From an uncultured euryarchaeote (GTDB lineage Archaea > Thermoplasmatota > Poseidoniia > Poseidoniales > Poseidoniaceae), in assembly GCA_937881505.1 (NCBI GenBank), contig CALGEM010000327.1, forward strand, positions 1 through 7,058: a DNA stretch of 7,058 nucleotides, written 5' to 3'. The position numbers and the translations under genes were made by a program. Below the pieces are notes generated by a model that saw only the letters and a program-made list of their open reading frames with translations, did not search any database and had not been told where the DNA came from. Below, piece after piece: positions 6,201-7,058 of this stretch; position 1 is the stretch's first letter, and every line of letters begins with the position of its first letter.

Positions 6201-7058
6201 ATGCGAGACCACCAAGGTCATGACATGGTGAGCGCTGATGAAGGCGTGGCGGTTCCGCCAAAACTTCCGCTCTCCTACCGCCTCTGCCGTCGGTTTTACC
6301 GTTTTTTAACCAACATATGGTTCCGAGAAATCAACATCGTTGACGATGAAAACCTCCCCAATGAAGGGGGCATCCTCTACATCACGTGGCATCCAAGCGG
6401 TTTGATTGACCCGATGCTGATGATGTCGGTCCTTCCCGGTCAATTGACCACGGTCGCCAAGCATACGCTGTTTCGCATTCCGGTTCTCGGTCGATTGTTA
6501 CGGGCTTCAAGCGTGGTGCCCATCGAGCGCCCTTCCGATTCCAAGGACCTTGGAGCCTCGCGGCAACGAAATGCCGACCGACTCTCCTCTCTTTCATCGC
6601 TCATCTCAAACGGGGCCAGCGTCCTGATTTTCCCCGAGGGTGTGACGCACGCTGACGCTGGGGTTCGCACCGTCCGGTCGGGCGCAGCACGTATCCTCTT
6701 GGCAGCGATCCGTGACGCAAAGGAGAACGGACGACCTCTTCCGAAGTTGGTTCCTATCGGGCTTCATTACTCTGAATCTCAACGGTTTCGTGAACGCGCT
6801 GCCGTCGTGATTGAACGCACGATGGACCTTCCCGATGTGCCCGAAAGGGTCGACGACGAGGAAGAACAAGACCGGCTTGACAGAGCATGGGTCAAGGCGG
6901 TCACCAGCCAGATTGCGATTGAACTTGAGCGAGTAAACCATTCCAAAATATCGTGGAAGGAACGGACGATGATTTGGAAAGGACGGAGTTTGGTCTACGC
7001 CGAGAAACAACGGCAAGCCGGCGAGGCGCTGGTGAAACCAACCTACGCCGAATCCGTT
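6201..7058 (+). CDS. PlsC-like glycerolipid acyltransferase, C-terminus cut off by window edge
   Basis: This is a member of the glycerol-3-phosphate/1-acylglycerol-3-phosphate acyltransferase (LPLAT) superfamily, which transfers fatty acyl groups to glycerolipids at the membrane. The 286 visible residues show motif I WHPSGLID (63-70) with H64 and D70 in HX5D spacing rather than the classical HX4D; motif II VVPIER (105-110); motif III FPEGVTH (144-150), followed by RTVRSGAARI (156-165); and motif IV VPIGLHY (184-190). HX5D together with an FPEG[TV][ST]H...SGAAR block resembles the Gat1/Sct1-like and related bacterial branch. The ATG at 6201 directly follows an in-frame TAA, 19 bp after priL. 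An alternative ATG at 6225 has AAGGT seven bases upstream and would also keep every motif. A charged acidic stretch (DDEEEQD, 218-224) follows the core. The frame is open to the window end. Substrate specificity cannot be told. Confidence 0.9.
   Translation, partial: MRDHQGHDMVSADEGVAVPPKLPLSYRLCRRFYRFLTNIWFREINIVDDENLPNEGGILYITWHPSGLIDPMLMMSVLPGQLTTVAKHTLFRIPVLGRLLRASSVVPIERPSDSKDLGASRQRNADRLSSLSSLISNGASVLIFPEGVTHADAGVRTVRSGAARILLAAIRDAKENGRPLPKLVPIGLHYSESQRFRERAAVVIERTMDLPDVPERVDDEEEQDRLDRAWVKAVTSQIAIELERVNHSKISWKERTMIWKGRSLVYAEKQRQAGEALVKPTYAESV

Noticed and set aside
6606..7016. Minus-strand open frame (136 codons) in the last 450 bases
   Set aside because: The plus strand encodes acyltransferase motifs III and IV here in a frame open to the window end.

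Overview
The window looks like a piece of an archaeal chromosome. It carries the large subunit of the archaea-specific D-family DNA polymerase, the iron-sulfur (large) subunit of the archaeal/eukaryotic primase, and an archaeal-type 6-hydroxymethylpterin diphosphokinase (MptE). It also holds a bacterial/eukaryotic-style glycerolipid acyltransferase. This mixture, moderate GC and dense packing suggest a planktonic euryarchaeon such as Marine Group II/III (Poseidoniales, Thermoplasmatota). That assignment is inference; there is no rRNA or other phylogenetic marker here to settle it.

Layout. (1) 2-3460, plus strand: PolD large subunit DP2, open at the left window edge and lacking its N-terminal part. 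The catalytic NCDGDED motif is intact, and the protein ends in a PCNA-binding PIP box. Its two recognisable zinc modules are both stretched between the third and fourth cysteines. (2) 3462-4085, minus: a membrane protein of unknown function with two transmembrane segments and a beta-rich external domain. It converges on DP2 with one base between the stop codons. (3) 4142-4930, minus: mptE, just upstream of the membrane-protein gene. (4) 4955-6181, plus: priL, divergent from mptE with only 24 bp between the start codons chosen here. (5) 6201 to the right edge, plus: a PlsC-like acyltransferase, 19 bp after priL and probably co-transcribed with it; its C-terminus is cut off.

PolD and primase act together at the replication fork: primase makes the primers and PolD extends them, held on DNA by PCNA. 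They flank a two-gene minus-strand unit (mptE and the membrane protein) with no obvious functional link to replication. No RNA genes, mobile elements, CRISPR arrays, inteins or sizeable repeats were seen. No intergenic space exceeds 60 bp. I found no clear evidence of a wholly new system. The best leads are the expanded zinc modules of DP2, the unknown membrane protein, and a bacterial-type lipid acyltransferase in an archaeal replication-gene neighbourhood.
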